Below, one piece after another: positions 1 through 9,671 of a stretch of DNA of 39,946 nt. Numbering within the stretch: the first letter of the stretch is position 1; each line of letters starts with the position of its first letter. Under the pieces are notes generated by a model. That model was not told where the DNA came from and ran no database searches. It saw only the letters and a program-made list of their open reading frames with translations. Both the position numbers and the translations under genes were made by a program. Source of the DNA: Acidimicrobiaceae bacterium (GTDB taxonomy: Bacteria > Actinomycetota > Acidimicrobiia > Acidimicrobiales > Palsa-688); assembly GCA_003156595.1 (NCBI GenBank), contig PMHH01000148.1:2710-42655 (forward strand), read 5' to 3'.

Positions 1-834
1 TTCGACGGTTCCGACGGCTGGTTCGAGTCGACCGCCCGGCTCGGGGGTGGCGGCGGCCACCACGGGCTCCGCGAGTTCAAGGCCGGCGCCGGCGCCGGCT
101 TCGGCCCGCCGCTCCGCGATGGCCGTGGCAAACCCCTCTACCTCGTACCGGTCCTCGAGGACCTCGACCCGGAAGCGGTGCACGAGCAGCCACGAGAACA
201 GCAGCCCGAAGGCGGCGAACGACAACAGCATGCCGACCAGCTGCCATCCGTGGATCAGGGGATTGGCGCGCAGCAGGGTGTTGCCCTGGTGCAAGGTCTG
301 CCACCAGTTGGTGGCCTCATGGTCGATGGGTACCAGCAAAGCGGCCACCACCCCGAAGACGGCCGAGACCATGGCCCGGGATCGGCGATCGGCGATGGCC
401 CGACGCAGAGCCAGGTAGCCGATGAATACCGCCAGCAGAAGCGCGGTGAGGGTCAGGCGGGCGTCCCAGGTCCACCACACCCCCCAGGAGCCTCGACCCC
501 AGATGCTACCGGTGACGATGGTGATGACGCAGAACACCACGCCGATCTCGGCTGAGGCGGCCGCCAGCTGGTCCCAGCGCCAGCTCCGCGTCCGGGGCCA
601 CAGGTAGGCCAGGCTGGCCAGGGCGCACAGGCCGAAACCGACGTAGCAGGTGGTGGCGGCGGCCGGATGCACGTAGATGAGGCGGACCAGGTCTCCCTGC
701 ACCACGTCCGGCGGGGATACCACCAGCCCGACCCACGCGGTGGCCACCACCGCCACCAGCGTGCTCCAGCCGAGTATCCGGGTCACCCGGTCACCGGTGC
801 CACGCCGGCCCCGGAGGTCACCAACAGAGCCCAT
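1..834 (-). CDS. ccmC: Cytochrome c assembly protein / heme exporter CcmC (C-terminus truncated by window edge)
   Basis: My own translation of the minus strand from ATG at 834: 278 codons without a stop to position 1. Contains the tryptophan-rich WGRGSWGVWWTWDARLT motif; start overlaps the CcmB stop (TGATG). Not in the supplied ORF track. Confidence 0.88.
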   Translation of the reverse strand, partial: MGSVGDLRGRRGTGDRVTRILGWSTLVAVVATAWVGLVVSPPDVVQGDLVRLIYVHPAAATTCYVGFGLCALASLAYLWPRTRSWRWDQLAAASAEIGVVFCVITIVTGSIWGRGSWGVWWTWDARLTLTALLLAVFIGYLALRRAIADRRSRAMVSAVFGVVAALLVPIDHEATNWWQTLHQGNTLLRANPLIHGWQLVGMLLSFAAFGLLFSWLLVHRFRVEVLEDRYEVEGFATAIAERRAEAGAGAGLELAEPVVAAATPEPGGRLEPAVGTVE

Positions 835-1502
835 CAGGCCTCCTCCACCAACGTCGAAAAGCCCAGGATCCCGATGGTCACGTAGATGGCGGCGAAGCTG
901 GCGAGCAGCCCCATCCACTTCCACCCGTCGGCGCTCGACTGCCCGAGGGCCGCCATCCAGGCCTGAGTGGCGCCGAGCAGGACGGGCGCCACCACCGGAA
1001 GAATCAGCAGCGGCATCAGCGTCTCGCGAACCCGCAGCCCGGCGGCCATCATCCCGTACACCGTGCCGGCCGCCGCCAAGCCGACCGTAGCCACCGCGGC
1101 GGTCAGCACGAGCAGCCCCGGATCACGCAGGTCGGCCCCGAAGAGGACCACCACGCCGAATCCCAGCAGGACCTCGAGCGCCACCAGCTGAGCGGCGACG
1201 GCGCCGGCCTTGCCGAGGAAGATCCCGGCCGGGTCCAGCCCGGAGAGGCGCAAGCCGTCGCGGGTGCCGTCGACGGACTCGATCGAGAAGCTGCGCTGCA
1301 CGGCGAGGAGCGAGCACAGCAACACGGCGACCCAGAACAATCCGGCGGCGGCTTGGGTGAGCAGGGCGTGGTTCTGATCGAACGCGAAACCGAAGAGCAA
1401 GAGCACCAGAATGGCGTAGGGCGCCACCTGCATGGTCGCGACCCGGCTCCGCAGCTCGACCCGGAGGTCCTTGCCACCGACGAGGACCGCGTCACGCCAC
1501 AT
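834..1502 (-). CDS. ccmB: Heme exporter membrane protein CcmB
   Basis: Hydrophobic ~222 aa protein with CcmB-like sequence, between ccmA and ccmC. Confidence 0.88.
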   Translation of the reverse strand: MWRDAVLVGGKDLRVELRSRVATMQVAPYAILVLLLFGFAFDQNHALLTQAAAGLFWVAVLLCSLLAVQRSFSIESVDGTRDGLRLSGLDPAGIFLGKAGAVAAQLVALEVLLGFGVVVLFGADLRDPGLLVLTAAVATVGLAAAGTVYGMMAAGLRVRETLMPLLILPVVAPVLLGATQAWMAALGQSSADGWKWMGLLASFAAIYVTIGILGFSTLVEEA

Positions 1503-2181
1503 GCATCGAAGCCTTCGGGAAAAAGGGGTCCACCGCGGCGGTGATCATGCCCCCGGCCACGGTCACGATTCGTCCGGCCAGACCCTGGGCCCGGTCGAGC
1601 TCATGGGAGGCCAACACGACGGTGGCGCCGTGGCCGACCGCGTCACGGATCAACCCGTCGAGGAGGTCCCGGTGCTCGGCGTCGAGTCCGGCGTGAGGTT
1701 CGTCGAGCAGCCACAACTCCGGATCGCGGGCGGCCAGCACGGCGAGTGCCACCCGTCGCCGTTGCCCGGCCGACAACGCCCCGACCGCGGTGGTCGGAAG
1801 CCTTCCAACCAGACCGAGGCGTTCGAGGGCCGGGCCCGCGGCCGCGATCGGACCGCCCGCGGCGCGCACCGCAAACCGGACGTTCTCGGCCGCGGTCAGG
1901 TCGTCGTAGAGGGACGTGGCGTGTCCGAACAGCCCTACCCGCCGGCGCACGGCTCTGGGGTTGGCGACGAGGTCCTCGCCGAGGACGCGGGCGTCACCGG
2001 ACACGACCCGCAACAAGCCGGCACAGGCGCGCAACAGGCTGGTTTTGCCGGCCCCGTTCGCCCCTTGGAGCAGAACGATCTCCCCCTGGGCCACGTCGAG
2101 GTCGACGCCGGCCAGAACGGGGAAGCGGCCCACCAGGGCCACTGCGGCACGAAAGCGGATGACGGGGTCCATGTCGGCCAT
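1492..2181 (-). CDS. ccmA: Heme ABC exporter ATP-binding protein CcmA
   Basis: Walker A GANGAGKTSLLR, signature LSAGQRRRVALA, Walker B LWLLDEPHAGLD; adjacent to ccmB. Confidence 0.88.
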   Translation of the reverse strand: MADMDPVIRFRAAVALVGRFPVLAGVDLDVAQGEIVLLQGANGAGKTSLLRACAGLLRVVSGDARVLGEDLVANPRAVRRRVGLFGHATSLYDDLTAAENVRFAVRAAGGPIAAAGPALERLGLVGRLPTTAVGALSAGQRRRVALAVLAARDPELWLLDEPHAGLDAEHRDLLDGLIRDAVGHGATVVLASHELDRAQGLAGRIVTVAGGMITAAVDPFFPKASMHVA

Positions 2182-2236
2182 GCAACGGTAGCCAGGCGGG
2201 CCCCTTTGGTGCCATCCGGGGCCCGGTTGTGGACCG

Positions 2237-3082
2237 CTACACGGTCGACAACCGGCCCAGACCGACGTCGTGCAGCAAGTCGGAAAACCAGGTGGACAGC
2301 ACGTGCAGGTTGTCCGTCAGCAGCAGAACGCCGAGCGAAGCCAGCAAGAGGCCCGACACCAGGTTGATGGCCCGCAGGTGACGCCGGACGAAGGCCAGCA
2401 CCCCGGTGAGGCGACCGAACGCCACCCCGACCGCGACGAATGGCACCCCCAGGCCGAGCGAATACGCCACCAACATGGCCTCTCCCCGGGCGAGGGTGTG
2501 GGTGTCGCTGGCCAGGCTCAGCACCGCGGCCAGCACCGGGCCGATGCAGGGCGTCCACCCGAAGGCGAACGCCATGCCCATCACCGGCGCGGCCCACTCA
2601 CCGAGCCGGGAGGGCGCCACATGCCAGCGCCGCTCCCGCATGAGCCAGGCGGGCCGGACCAGGCCCGCGAACACGAGGCCGGCGCAGATGATGACCACGC
2701 CCGCGATCTGGTTGAGTAACCGCTCGTGGGCCTGCAGGGTCTGGCCCAGGCCCGAAGCGGTCGCTTCCAGGGCGGCGAACACGGCCGTGAAGCCGGCGAC
2801 GAACAGGAGAGTAGAGCGCAGGAGGCGACGCTGGTTGGGCCGGGTCGCCACCGTTAGCTCGGCGCTGCTGACCCCGGACATCATCGACAGGTAGGAGGGG
2901 ACGAGCGGGAGGACGCACGGCGACAGGAAGGAGATGATCCCGCCCCCGAAAGCCACCACAAAGCCCACGGGCGAGTGGAGTATGAGGTGGTTACCAGCCA
3001 TGACCTGCGCCATCATGGCATCGAGCCTGGTCCACAACGTCGCGCCTGGAGGCCGGTAGCGTCGAGACTCGATGTTGCTCAT
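2237..3082 (-). CDS. ccdA: Cytochrome c biogenesis transmembrane protein CcdA (start may be internal, about 3001)
   Basis: GGGIISFLSPCVLPLVPSYLSMMSG and GMAFAFGWTPCIGPVLAAVL motifs, multiple TM segments. Confidence 0.9.
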   Translation of the reverse strand: MSNIESRRYRPPGATLWTRLDAMMAQVMAGNHLILHSPVGFVVAFGGGIISFLSPCVLPLVPSYLSMMSGVSSAELTVATRPNQRRLLRSTLLFVAGFTAVFAALEATASGLGQTLQAHERLLNQIAGVVIICAGLVFAGLVRPAWLMRERRWHVAPSRLGEWAAPVMGMAFAFGWTPCIGPVLAAVLSLASDTHTLARGEAMLVAYSLGLGVPFVAVGVAFGRLTGVLAFVRRHLRAINLVSGLLLASLGVLLLTDNLHVLSTWFSDLLHDVGLGRLSTV

Positions 3083-3599
3083 CGCCGTAGCCCTCGCGTC
3101 CGGATCGATCGTCGGCCTGGCGCTCGGCGGGCGCGTCCGCCGGATAGCCGAGGCCCGCTTCCGGTCGGTCGGGCTGCTGCTGGCTGGGGCCGGGTGCGAA
3201 TTCGCCGGCTCCCACTTGGGCGCTGGCTGGTTCGGTGGTGTCCTCCTGATCGCCGGCTACGGGCTCCTGGTGGGCTTCGCCGTTCGCAACGCCGCGCTGA
3301 CCGGCATGGTGCTGGTCGCGGTGGGGCTGGCTGCCAACCTGACGGTCATCGCCCTCGACGGCGGCATGCCAGTCCGCGGCGTGGCACCGGGAGCCTCCTA
3401 CGGAGCGCGCCATCACGGTGAGCGGCCCGGAGATCACCTGACGGGACTGGCCGACGTGATCCGCGTGAGCCCGCTCGGCGAGACGGTGTCCGCCGGCGAC
3501 ATCGTGCTATCTCTCGGCGTGGCGACCGTCGTGGTCCGCCTGATGCGACCGGCTCGCCGGCGCCCTCGACGCCCGTTAGACCTCCCGCTGGTCCGATGA
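3072..3599 (+). CDS. DUF5317 family membrane protein
   Basis: Hydrophobic protein with IALDGGMPV and late LADVIRV...[10 protein letters not shown] pattern typical of DUF5317. Confidence 0.65.
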   Translation: MLLIAVALASGSIVGLALGGRVRRIAEARFRSVGLLLAGAGCEFAGSHLGAGWFGGVLLIAGYGLLVGFAVRNAALTGMVLVAVGLAANLTVIALDGGMPVRGVAPGASYGARHHGERPGDHLTGLADVIRVSPLGETVSAGDIVLSLGVATVVVRLMRPARRRPRRPLDLPLVR

Positions 3600-4723
3600 C
3601 ACAGGCGCGCCCCGTCGCGGTGAGCATCTCGTACCGGCTCGGCGGGGCCGACGGCGTCTCTGTCGAGGCCGCCAAATGGCAATGGGCGCTGCGGGAGCTC
3701 GGTTTCGAGGTTCGCACGGTTGCCGGCGCCGGACCCGTCGATGTGCTCCTGCCCGGACTCGATGCGGGAGCCTGGCTGACCGGGCACACTCCGCCTCCAA
3801 TCGACCGGGCTGCTCTGGCCGCGGCCCTCCACGGTGTCGAGCTGGTCGTGGTCGAGAACCTCTGCTCGCTGCCGCTCAACCCCGCGGCGGGTCGGGCGGT
3901 GGCGTCCGCCCTCGAGGGCCGGCCGGCGATCCTGCGCCACCACGACCTGCCGTGGCAACGGGCCCGTTTCGCGGGCGCACCTCCCCCGCCGGACGACCCG
4001 GCTTGGGCTCACGTCACCATCAACGAACAGTCCCGACGCCAGCTCGCCGACCGCGGCATCGCTGCCACGTTGATCCGCAACGCCTTTGACACCACAGCCC
4101 TCCCGGGTGACCGAGTGCTCACCCGCCGCAACCTGGGCATCCCAGATGACGAGCGGCTGGTGCTGCAGCCCACCCGGGCGATCCCCCGCAAGGACGTCCC
4201 AGCCGGCTTAGCGGTGGCGGAGGCCATCGGTGCGGTCTACTGGCTGCTCGGCCCCGCCGAGGAGAACTATCACGACGAGCTCGAGCGCATCCTCGCTCAG
4301 GCCCGGGTCCCCGTCCGTCACGGACCTGTCCCTCCGATGGTGGGGTCAGGGCGTATCCAGCATGCCTACGCGGCGTGCGACGCCGTGGTATTTCCTTCGA
4401 CTTCGGAGGGTTTCGGCAACCCACCTGTCGAAGCCGCCATTTTTCACCGGCCGGTGGCGGTCGGCCCCTATCCGGTCGGAGCCGAGCTGCGGGCCCTGGG
4501 ATTCCGTTGGTTTGATACCACCCAGCCGCAGGAGCTGGCTGGTTGGCTCGAGGACCCGGACCCCGGCGTGTTGACCCACAACTGGGCCGTGGCTCACGAG
4601 CACCTGGACCTCGCCGGCCTACCCGCCCGGCTGGCTGCGGTGACGGCGGCCGCCGGGTGGCGGACCGGGGCGCTCAGCGGCCGGTCGGTGGGGCCAGGCG
4701 ATAGCGCCGGCGGCGGACTTTGA
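3596..4723 (+). CDS. Glycosyltransferase (GT-B fold, family 1/4-like)
   Basis: ATGA overlap with upstream gene; C-terminal [34 protein letters not shown] nucleotide-sugar binding motif. Confidence 0.8.
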   Translation: MTQARPVAVSISYRLGGADGVSVEAAKWQWALRELGFEVRTVAGAGPVDVLLPGLDAGAWLTGHTPPPIDRAALAAALHGVELVVVENLCSLPLNPAAGRAVASALEGRPAILRHHDLPWQRARFAGAPPPPDDPAWAHVTINEQSRRQLADRGIAATLIRNAFDTTALPGDRVLTRRNLGIPDDERLVLQPTRAIPRKDVPAGLAVAEAIGAVYWLLGPAEENYHDELERILAQARVPVRHGPVPPMVGSGRIQHAYAACDAVVFPSTSEGFGNPPVEAAIFHRPVAVGPYPVGAELRALGFRWFDTTQPQELAGWLEDPDPGVLTHNWAVAHEHLDLAGLPARLAAVTAAAGWRTGALSGRSVGPGDSAGGGL

Positions 4724-4916
4724 CCGCCAGAAGGCTGGTCGCGACTCGTCGGGACGGCCCAGGCCGGAGGGGCTCGGGAGGTCGAGTCGTGGAGCGGGCT
4801 GGCGCTTGGTTTCCTGGCCTCATGCGCAAAGGTTCGATCCCCGGGCCTCAATCCCTTCTCCTGCGGAAAAACAGCTCCTTTTGGACGATCCGACCCATTG
4901 AGGAAAGGAAGGCCGC

Positions 4917-5543
4917 GTGAGCGACCAACGCCTGCGTCTGCCTGCCGCTCGCCGGCGTAACCAGCTGCTCGAAGTAGCCCTCGAGCGCTTTGCCCCAAAC
5001 GGATTCCACGGCACCTCGATGGAGGAGATCGCCGACGCGGCCGGTGTCACCAAGCCGGTTCTGTACCAGCACTTCGGCTCCAAACGCACCCTCTACCTGG
5101 AGCTGCTCGAAACGGTCGGCCAGGAGCTGCTCCGAGAGGTCACCGACCGGGCCGAAGCCGAGACCCACCCCTATCAGCGCCTCCTGGCCGGCTTTCGGGC
5201 CTACTTCCGGTTCGTTTGTGAGCGCACCAGCGCCTTCCAACTGCTGTTCGGCAGCGGGGCCCGCCAGGCCGACGAGTTCGCCGAGGCGGTCCGGACCCTG
5301 GAGTCGAGCGTGGCCACCACCATCGCCGCTTTCATCGACGCAGATATCGATGACGACCACCGTGACCTGCTGGGCTACGCCATCGTCGGCCTCGGCGAGG
5401 TGAGCGCCCGGCTGTGGGTGAGCCGTCAGGAGGATGGCATCTCCACCTCGTTGGACACGCGCGAAGCCGAGGTGCTCGCGGTGCGGCTCGCCGATCTGGT
5501 GTGGGCCGGCCTGCGCGCCCTGCCGGGTGGTTCGCAGTCGTGA
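4917..5543 (+). CDS. TetR/AcrR family transcriptional regulator
   Basis: N-terminal HTH RRNQLLEVALERFAPNGFHGTSMEEIADAAGVTKPVLYQHFGSKRTLY; GTG start with GA-rich Shine-Dalgarno. Confidence 0.92.
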   Translation: MSDQRLRLPAARRRNQLLEVALERFAPNGFHGTSMEEIADAAGVTKPVLYQHFGSKRTLYLELLETVGQELLREVTDRAEAETHPYQRLLAGFRAYFRFVCERTSAFQLLFGSGARQADEFAEAVRTLESSVATTIAAFIDADIDDDHRDLLGYAIVGLGEVSARLWVSRQEDGISTSLDTREAEVLAVRLADLVWAGLRALPGGSQS

Positions 5544-5944
5544 GCTCGCCCCGACCGAGGGTCCCTCCGAACTGCGACCTGACACTCGGCATGACGTGCG
5601 TCGACAAATCGGAGCCCGGCGTGACGGTCTGGCAGATGGCCGCTGAGGAACATCTGGCCAACCCGGCCGGCGTGATACAGGGCGGTTTCCTGGCTGCCTT
5701 CGCCGACTCGGCCATGGCGACCGCCACGGTGACCAACTTGCAGGGGCGACGGGCCTACACCGCCAACACCGAGCTCAAGATCAGCTACTTGAAAGCGGCA
5801 CCAGTCGGTTCCCCGCTCACGTGTACGGCGCGCGTCATCGGCGGCGGCCAGCGGGTGACCTTCGTGGAGGCCGAGATCACCGACGGCGCCGGCCGGTTGA
5901 TCGCCAAGGCCTCGTCGACCTACCTGCTGACGCCGAGGGACTAG
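5540..5944 (+). CDS. Hotdog-fold thioesterase (PaaI-like)
   Basis: GTG start overlaps TetR stop (GTGA); HLANPAGVIQGGFLAAFADSAMA motif. Confidence 0.78.
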   Translation: MSSPRPRVPPNCDLTLGMTCVDKSEPGVTVWQMAAEEHLANPAGVIQGGFLAAFADSAMATATVTNLQGRRAYTANTELKISYLKAAPVGSPLTCTARVIGGGQRVTFVEAEITDGAGRLIAKASSTYLLTPRD

Positions 5945-5948
5945 CGCT

Positions 5949-6431
5949 TCAGAGCTTCGCCAGCACGGCGTCGGCGCTACTCACGTCCAACCCCAGCGTC
6001 TCCTCGACCGCCAGGTCGGTGACCACGCCGTCCTCGAGGATGGCCGCGTACCGCTTCGACCTGATACCCAGCCCGCCGCCGGTGAGGTCGGTCTCCAGCC
6101 CGAGCGCGTTGGTAAACACGGCGGAGCCGTCGGCCACCAGGGCCACCTTTTCCCCGACATCATTGGCTTCGCCCCAGGCCTTCATGACGAAGGCATCGTT
6201 GACCGACACGCAGACGATCTTGTCCACCCCTTTGGCCTCCAGGTCCTCGGCTCGCAGCACGAACCCCGGCAGGTGGTAGTCGCTGCATGTGGGGGTGAAT
6301 GCCCCCGGCACCCCGAACAGCACCACTTTGCCCTGACCGAGTAGCTCCCCGGTCTGAGCCGGCACCGGGCCGTCCGGGCCCGGAACCTGCACCCTGACGT
6401 CGGGGATCTTGTCACCCACTGCGATGGTCAT
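5949..6431 (-). CDS. Peroxiredoxin, Prx5/redoxin type
   Basis: KVVLFGVPGAFTPTCSDYHLPGF active-site region. Confidence 0.92.
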   Translation of the reverse strand: MTIAVGDKIPDVRVQVPGPDGPVPAQTGELLGQGKVVLFGVPGAFTPTCSDYHLPGFVLRAEDLEAKGVDKIVCVSVNDAFVMKAWGEANDVGEKVALVADGSAVFTNALGLETDLTGGGLGIRSKRYAAILEDGVVTDLAVEETLGLDVSSADAVLAKL

Positions 6432-6493
6432 CGGACCTCCTGTTTTCTGGATCTGTCGGGGTCAGCCTACGGGCCGGCCGGCGGGAGGCTTCA

Positions 6494-7273
6494 ATGGTGG
6501 CCATGGCCGAGTTGGATGATGTCGACCTGAGCCTCCGGTTGTCCAAGGAGGAGGAGCAGAAGCGCCTGGCCGAGGGGCAGCACAGGCTGTTGCAGTTGCG
6601 GCTCGTCAACGGCGGGCAGCTGACCGGCGGACGGCTCGGCCCGCCCGTGTGTGTGGTGTTCGAGGGCTGGGACGCGTCGGGCAAGGGCGGGGCCATCAAG
6701 CGTTTGCTGGCGCCGCTCGATCCCCGCCATGTGCGGGTGGCCAGCTACGCGGCCCCGACTCCCACCGAGAAGCGCCATCACTTCTTGTGGCGGTTCTACC
6801 CGGCGCTGCCCGGCTGGGGCGGCATGGCCGTGCTGGACCGTTCGTGGTACGGCCGGGTGCTGGTCGAGCGGGTCGAGGAGTTCGCCACCGAGGAACAGTG
6901 GGAGCGGGCCTACGAGGAGATCAGCAACTTCGAACGTTCGCTGGCTTTCGAAGGGATGGTGCTGGTCAAGCTGTGGCTGCACATCTCCCACGAGGAGCAG
7001 CTGCGCCGGTTCGAACGGCGGCAGGCCGATCCGCTCAAGCAATGGAAGCTCGGCCCGGAGGACTGGCGCAATCGGGAAAAACGGGATATCTACGAGACGG
7101 CCCTACGGGACATGCTGACCCGCACCGACCACCCACTCGGACCGTGGGACGTGATCCCGGCTGAGGACAAACGCTATGCCCGGGTCAGCGTCCTCGAGAC
7201 GGTGATCACCCGGGTGGAGGACGGGATGCGCCGGGAAGGCGTGGAGCCTCCGCCGGCCGGCGGGCCCGACTGA
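6494..7273 (+). CDS. Polyphosphate kinase 2 family protein (PPK2)
   Basis: VVFEGWDASGKGGAIKRL Walker A and FLWRFYPALPGWGGMAVLDRSWYGRVLVERVE lid/Walker B. Confidence 0.92.
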   Translation: MVAMAELDDVDLSLRLSKEEEQKRLAEGQHRLLQLRLVNGGQLTGGRLGPPVCVVFEGWDASGKGGAIKRLLAPLDPRHVRVASYAAPTPTEKRHHFLWRFYPALPGWGGMAVLDRSWYGRVLVERVEEFATEEQWERAYEEISNFERSLAFEGMVLVKLWLHISHEEQLRRFERRQADPLKQWKLGPEDWRNREKRDIYETALRDMLTRTDHPLGPWDVIPAEDKRYARVSVLETVITRVEDGMRREGVEPPPAGGPD

Positions 7274-7294
7274 GTCGGGCGTAACGTGGAGGGC

Positions 7295-7867
7295 ATGGAC
7301 GACGCACCCGCCGTACCCGACACCGACATGCCCCATTGGCGGGGTGTCAACCACTTGGCCCTCATCACCCCTGACATGGACGCGACCGTGCGCTTCTATC
7401 ACGGGGTTCTCGGTGCCCGCCTAGTGGCGCATCTCGGCAATGAGGCCTTCCGGCACTACTTCTTCGAGCTCGGTCCCGGCAACACCGTGGCCTTCTTCGA
7501 GTACCGGACCATCGAGATCACGCCCTTCGCCAAGCCGGCCGGAGTGCCGGATCCGAGGGCGGTGCAGTTCGACCATGTGTCGTTCAACCTACCCGACGAG
7601 CAGGCTCTGCTCGCCTTGCGGGCCCGGCTCAAGGGAGCCGGGTCGGAGGTGACCGACGTCGTCGATCACGGCTTCCTCCGGTCGATCTACTTCACCGATC
7701 CGAGCGGCATCGCCCTCGAAGCCTCTTGGTGGGTCACCGACGCCACCGGGCGCGACACCGACTACGGCGACCCGGGCCTCTTCACTGACCCCGACCCGGT
7801 GCCCGCCCTGCGCGAGTTGCAACAGACCGGCCGCCTCCACTCGGTTCCGGCCACCAAGCTCAGCTGA
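7295..7867 (+). CDS. VOC family (glyoxalase/dioxygenase-like) protein
   Basis: GVNHLALITPDMDATVRFYHGVLGARLV ... DHVSFNLPDEQALLALRARL ... SIYFTDPSGIALEASWW. Confidence 0.87.
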   Translation: MDDAPAVPDTDMPHWRGVNHLALITPDMDATVRFYHGVLGARLVAHLGNEAFRHYFFELGPGNTVAFFEYRTIEITPFAKPAGVPDPRAVQFDHVSFNLPDEQALLALRARLKGAGSEVTDVVDHGFLRSIYFTDPSGIALEASWWVTDATGRDTDYGDPGLFTDPDPVPALRELQQTGRLHSVPATKLS

Positions 7868-7890
7868 GGGCGGCGGCCGGCGGCCGGCGC

Positions 7891-8028
7891 CCGATCCGGC
7901 ACCGATTGGGACAGACCTCGCGTCGCCGGTCCCGGCTCGTACGGAGGTCTGTCCGTGTCGAAGCCCGATCCGGCGCCCATTGGGACAGACCTCGCGTCGC
8001 TGGTCGGGGCGCGCCACGAGGTCTGTCC
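7891..8028. repeat. Tandem duplication (period 74 bp) of a hairpin unit with 11-bp perfect arms GGACAGACCTC/GAGGTCTGTCC
   Basis: Arms at 7909-7919/7944-7954 and 7983-7993/8018-8028; flanking CCGATCCGGC also duplicated at 74-bp spacing. Confidence 0.92.
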
Positions 8029-8120
8029 GTATGCGAGGTTGGAACATACCGTCGGCGCGGTCGGTCCTCGACGCCTGAGCCAGACGCAGACAGCCCCGGC
8101 TCTGCCATGATCGGGCGCCC

Positions 8121-8783
8121 ATGAGCGACCCGCGCATCGAGCAGGAAAAACGGATCGCCGCCGAGGCCGCCGCCGGCTTGGTCACCGACGGCATGATGGT
8201 GGGCCTGGGGACCGGTACCACGGTGGCGTACCTGCTCCCCGCACTGGCGGCCCGAGCGCTCGACATTCGCTGCGTGGCCACGTCGCCGGCGACCGAAATC
8301 GAAGCCCGCCGCCTCGGTCTCGATGTGCGCGCCTTCGAAGGCATCGACCACCTAGACCTCGCCGTAGATGGTGCCGATCAGGTCGACAGCGATGGGTGGC
8401 TCGTCAAGGGAGGCGGCGGGGCCCACACCCGCGAGAAGGTGGTGGCCGCCGCGGCGGTGCGGTTCGTCGTGATCGCGTCGTCAGACAAGATCGTCGATCG
8501 GCTGCGCCCGCCGGTGCCGCTCGAGCTGCTGGCGTTCGGGGTGGACTCCGTCCTCCGCGCCCTACCGGCCGCGACGCTCCGGCCTTCTACGCCCCCAACG
8601 CCCGATGGCGGACTCATCGCCGACTGGCATGGCGACTTCGGCGACCCCGGTGCCCTGGCCGCTCAGCTAGCCGCCGTCGCCGGCGTGGTCGAACACGGCC
8701 TGTTCCCGCCGTGGTTGGTATCCGACATCCTCATCGGCCGTGGCGACCAGGTGGAACACCGCTCGCCACGGGGCGGGTCCTAG
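8121..8783 (+). CDS. rpiA: Ribose-5-phosphate isomerase A
   Basis: VGLGTGTTVAYLL, DLAVDGADQVD, VKGGGGAHTREK motifs. Confidence 0.9.
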   Translation: MSDPRIEQEKRIAAEAAAGLVTDGMMVGLGTGTTVAYLLPALAARALDIRCVATSPATEIEARRLGLDVRAFEGIDHLDLAVDGADQVDSDGWLVKGGGGAHTREKVVAAAAVRFVVIASSDKIVDRLRPPVPLELLAFGVDSVLRALPAATLRPSTPPTPDGGLIADWHGDFGDPGALAAQLAAVAGVVEHGLFPPWLVSDILIGRGDQVEHRSPRGGS

Positions 8784-9231
8784 CGATTCCGCATGCGGTC
8801 CCAGAACGACAAATCCTCCGTCGCCAGTAGGTTGCCATCTTCGTCATAGGCGCGTAGCTCGTGCAGACCGAACTTGCCTGAGGGCGGCTTCGGCCAGGCA
8901 ACCCTGCGTAGAAGCGCAATCCGTCGACGATGCCTTGACCACACGCAAGTAGTTCGGATTCGTCTCCGGCGCCGGTGCGGATCAGAACGTTCCTGACTGC
9001 GGGCCGGGCCCGTACCACGATGCCTAGAGGCCCCTCCCCGCTCCGCCCCGTGTAGGTGCAGATGAGATCATCTCCCCAGAGCTTGGGACCGGCCATTCCT
9101 CCGCTGCATAGGTAGTCGCCGGGGCCGCTGACTTCGAGTCCGGTCCAGTAGCCGTCGTCGTCACCGCCAGCCTCCAGGGTCCATTGGACGTCGCGAACGG
9201 TTCCGCTTCCGATCAAGCGCGTCTCACTCAC
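8780..9231 (-). pseudogene. Small conserved-looking hypothetical protein interrupted by an apparent -1 nt frameshift near 8902-8904
   Basis: Minus frame from GTG 9231 reads VSETRLIGSGTVRDVQWTLEAGG...GIVDGLRFYAG, then coding character moves to another frame: VAWPKPPSGKFGLHELRAYDEDGNLLATEDLSFWDRMRNR*. One added G in the GGG run joins the two. Confidence 0.65.
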
Positions 9232-9239
9232 CTTGGTCT

Positions 9240-9671
9240 CTACCGCTGGTAGATGACGAACGAGGTCGGGCGGGCGACCTGGTCGTAGAGGGAACGGGCC
9301 GCGCCGTTGTACTGCTGGGTCTGCCAGTAGGTGTTGGTGGCTCCCCGTCGATCGGCCTCGTCGTAGGTGGCCTGAATCAGCTCGCGCCCGATCGAGGTTC
9401 CTCGGGAGGCGTGTGACACGAAGAGGTCCTCCAGGTAGCAATATGACGTTTCCGACCACGTGGACGGGTGGAACACCAAGTGGGCGAAGCCCAGCAGCTC
9501 CCCGTCGTTTCCCACCGCGACTAGGCCTACCATGCCATCGGTCTGCTTGATCAGGCGATCGAAGGTCCTCGCCGTGACCGTCTCCGATAGCTGGGCCCGG
9601 TAGAAGCTCAAGTACCCCTGCCACAGCTTGCTCCAGGCGTTGTAGTCCGCTGCTTCAACCTCTCGGATCAT
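9240..9671 (-). CDS. GNAT family N-acetyltransferase
   Basis: MIREVEAADYNAWSKLWQGYL...YLEDLFVSHASRGTSIGRELIQATYDEADRRGATNTYWQTQQYNGAARSLYDQV. Confidence 0.88.
   Translation of the reverse strand: MIREVEAADYNAWSKLWQGYLSFYRAQLSETVTARTFDRLIKQTDGMVGLVAVGNDGELLGFAHLVFHPSTWSETSYCYLEDLFVSHASRGTSIGRELIQATYDEADRRGATNTYWQTQQYNGAARSLYDQVARPTSFVIYQR

Noticed and set aside
1432-2367. 311-aa plus-strand ORF opposite ccmA
   Set aside because: Shadow ORF; ccmA has full ABC motifs on the minus strand.
4820-4860. tRNA T-arm-like GGTTCGATCCC upstream of the TetR gene
   Set aside because: No complementary T-stem, acceptor stem or anticodon arm could be formed on either strand.
7891-8028. Possible CRISPR-like array
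   Set aside because: Only two units, each internally palindromic over 46 bp, with no spacer/repeat architecture and no cas genes.
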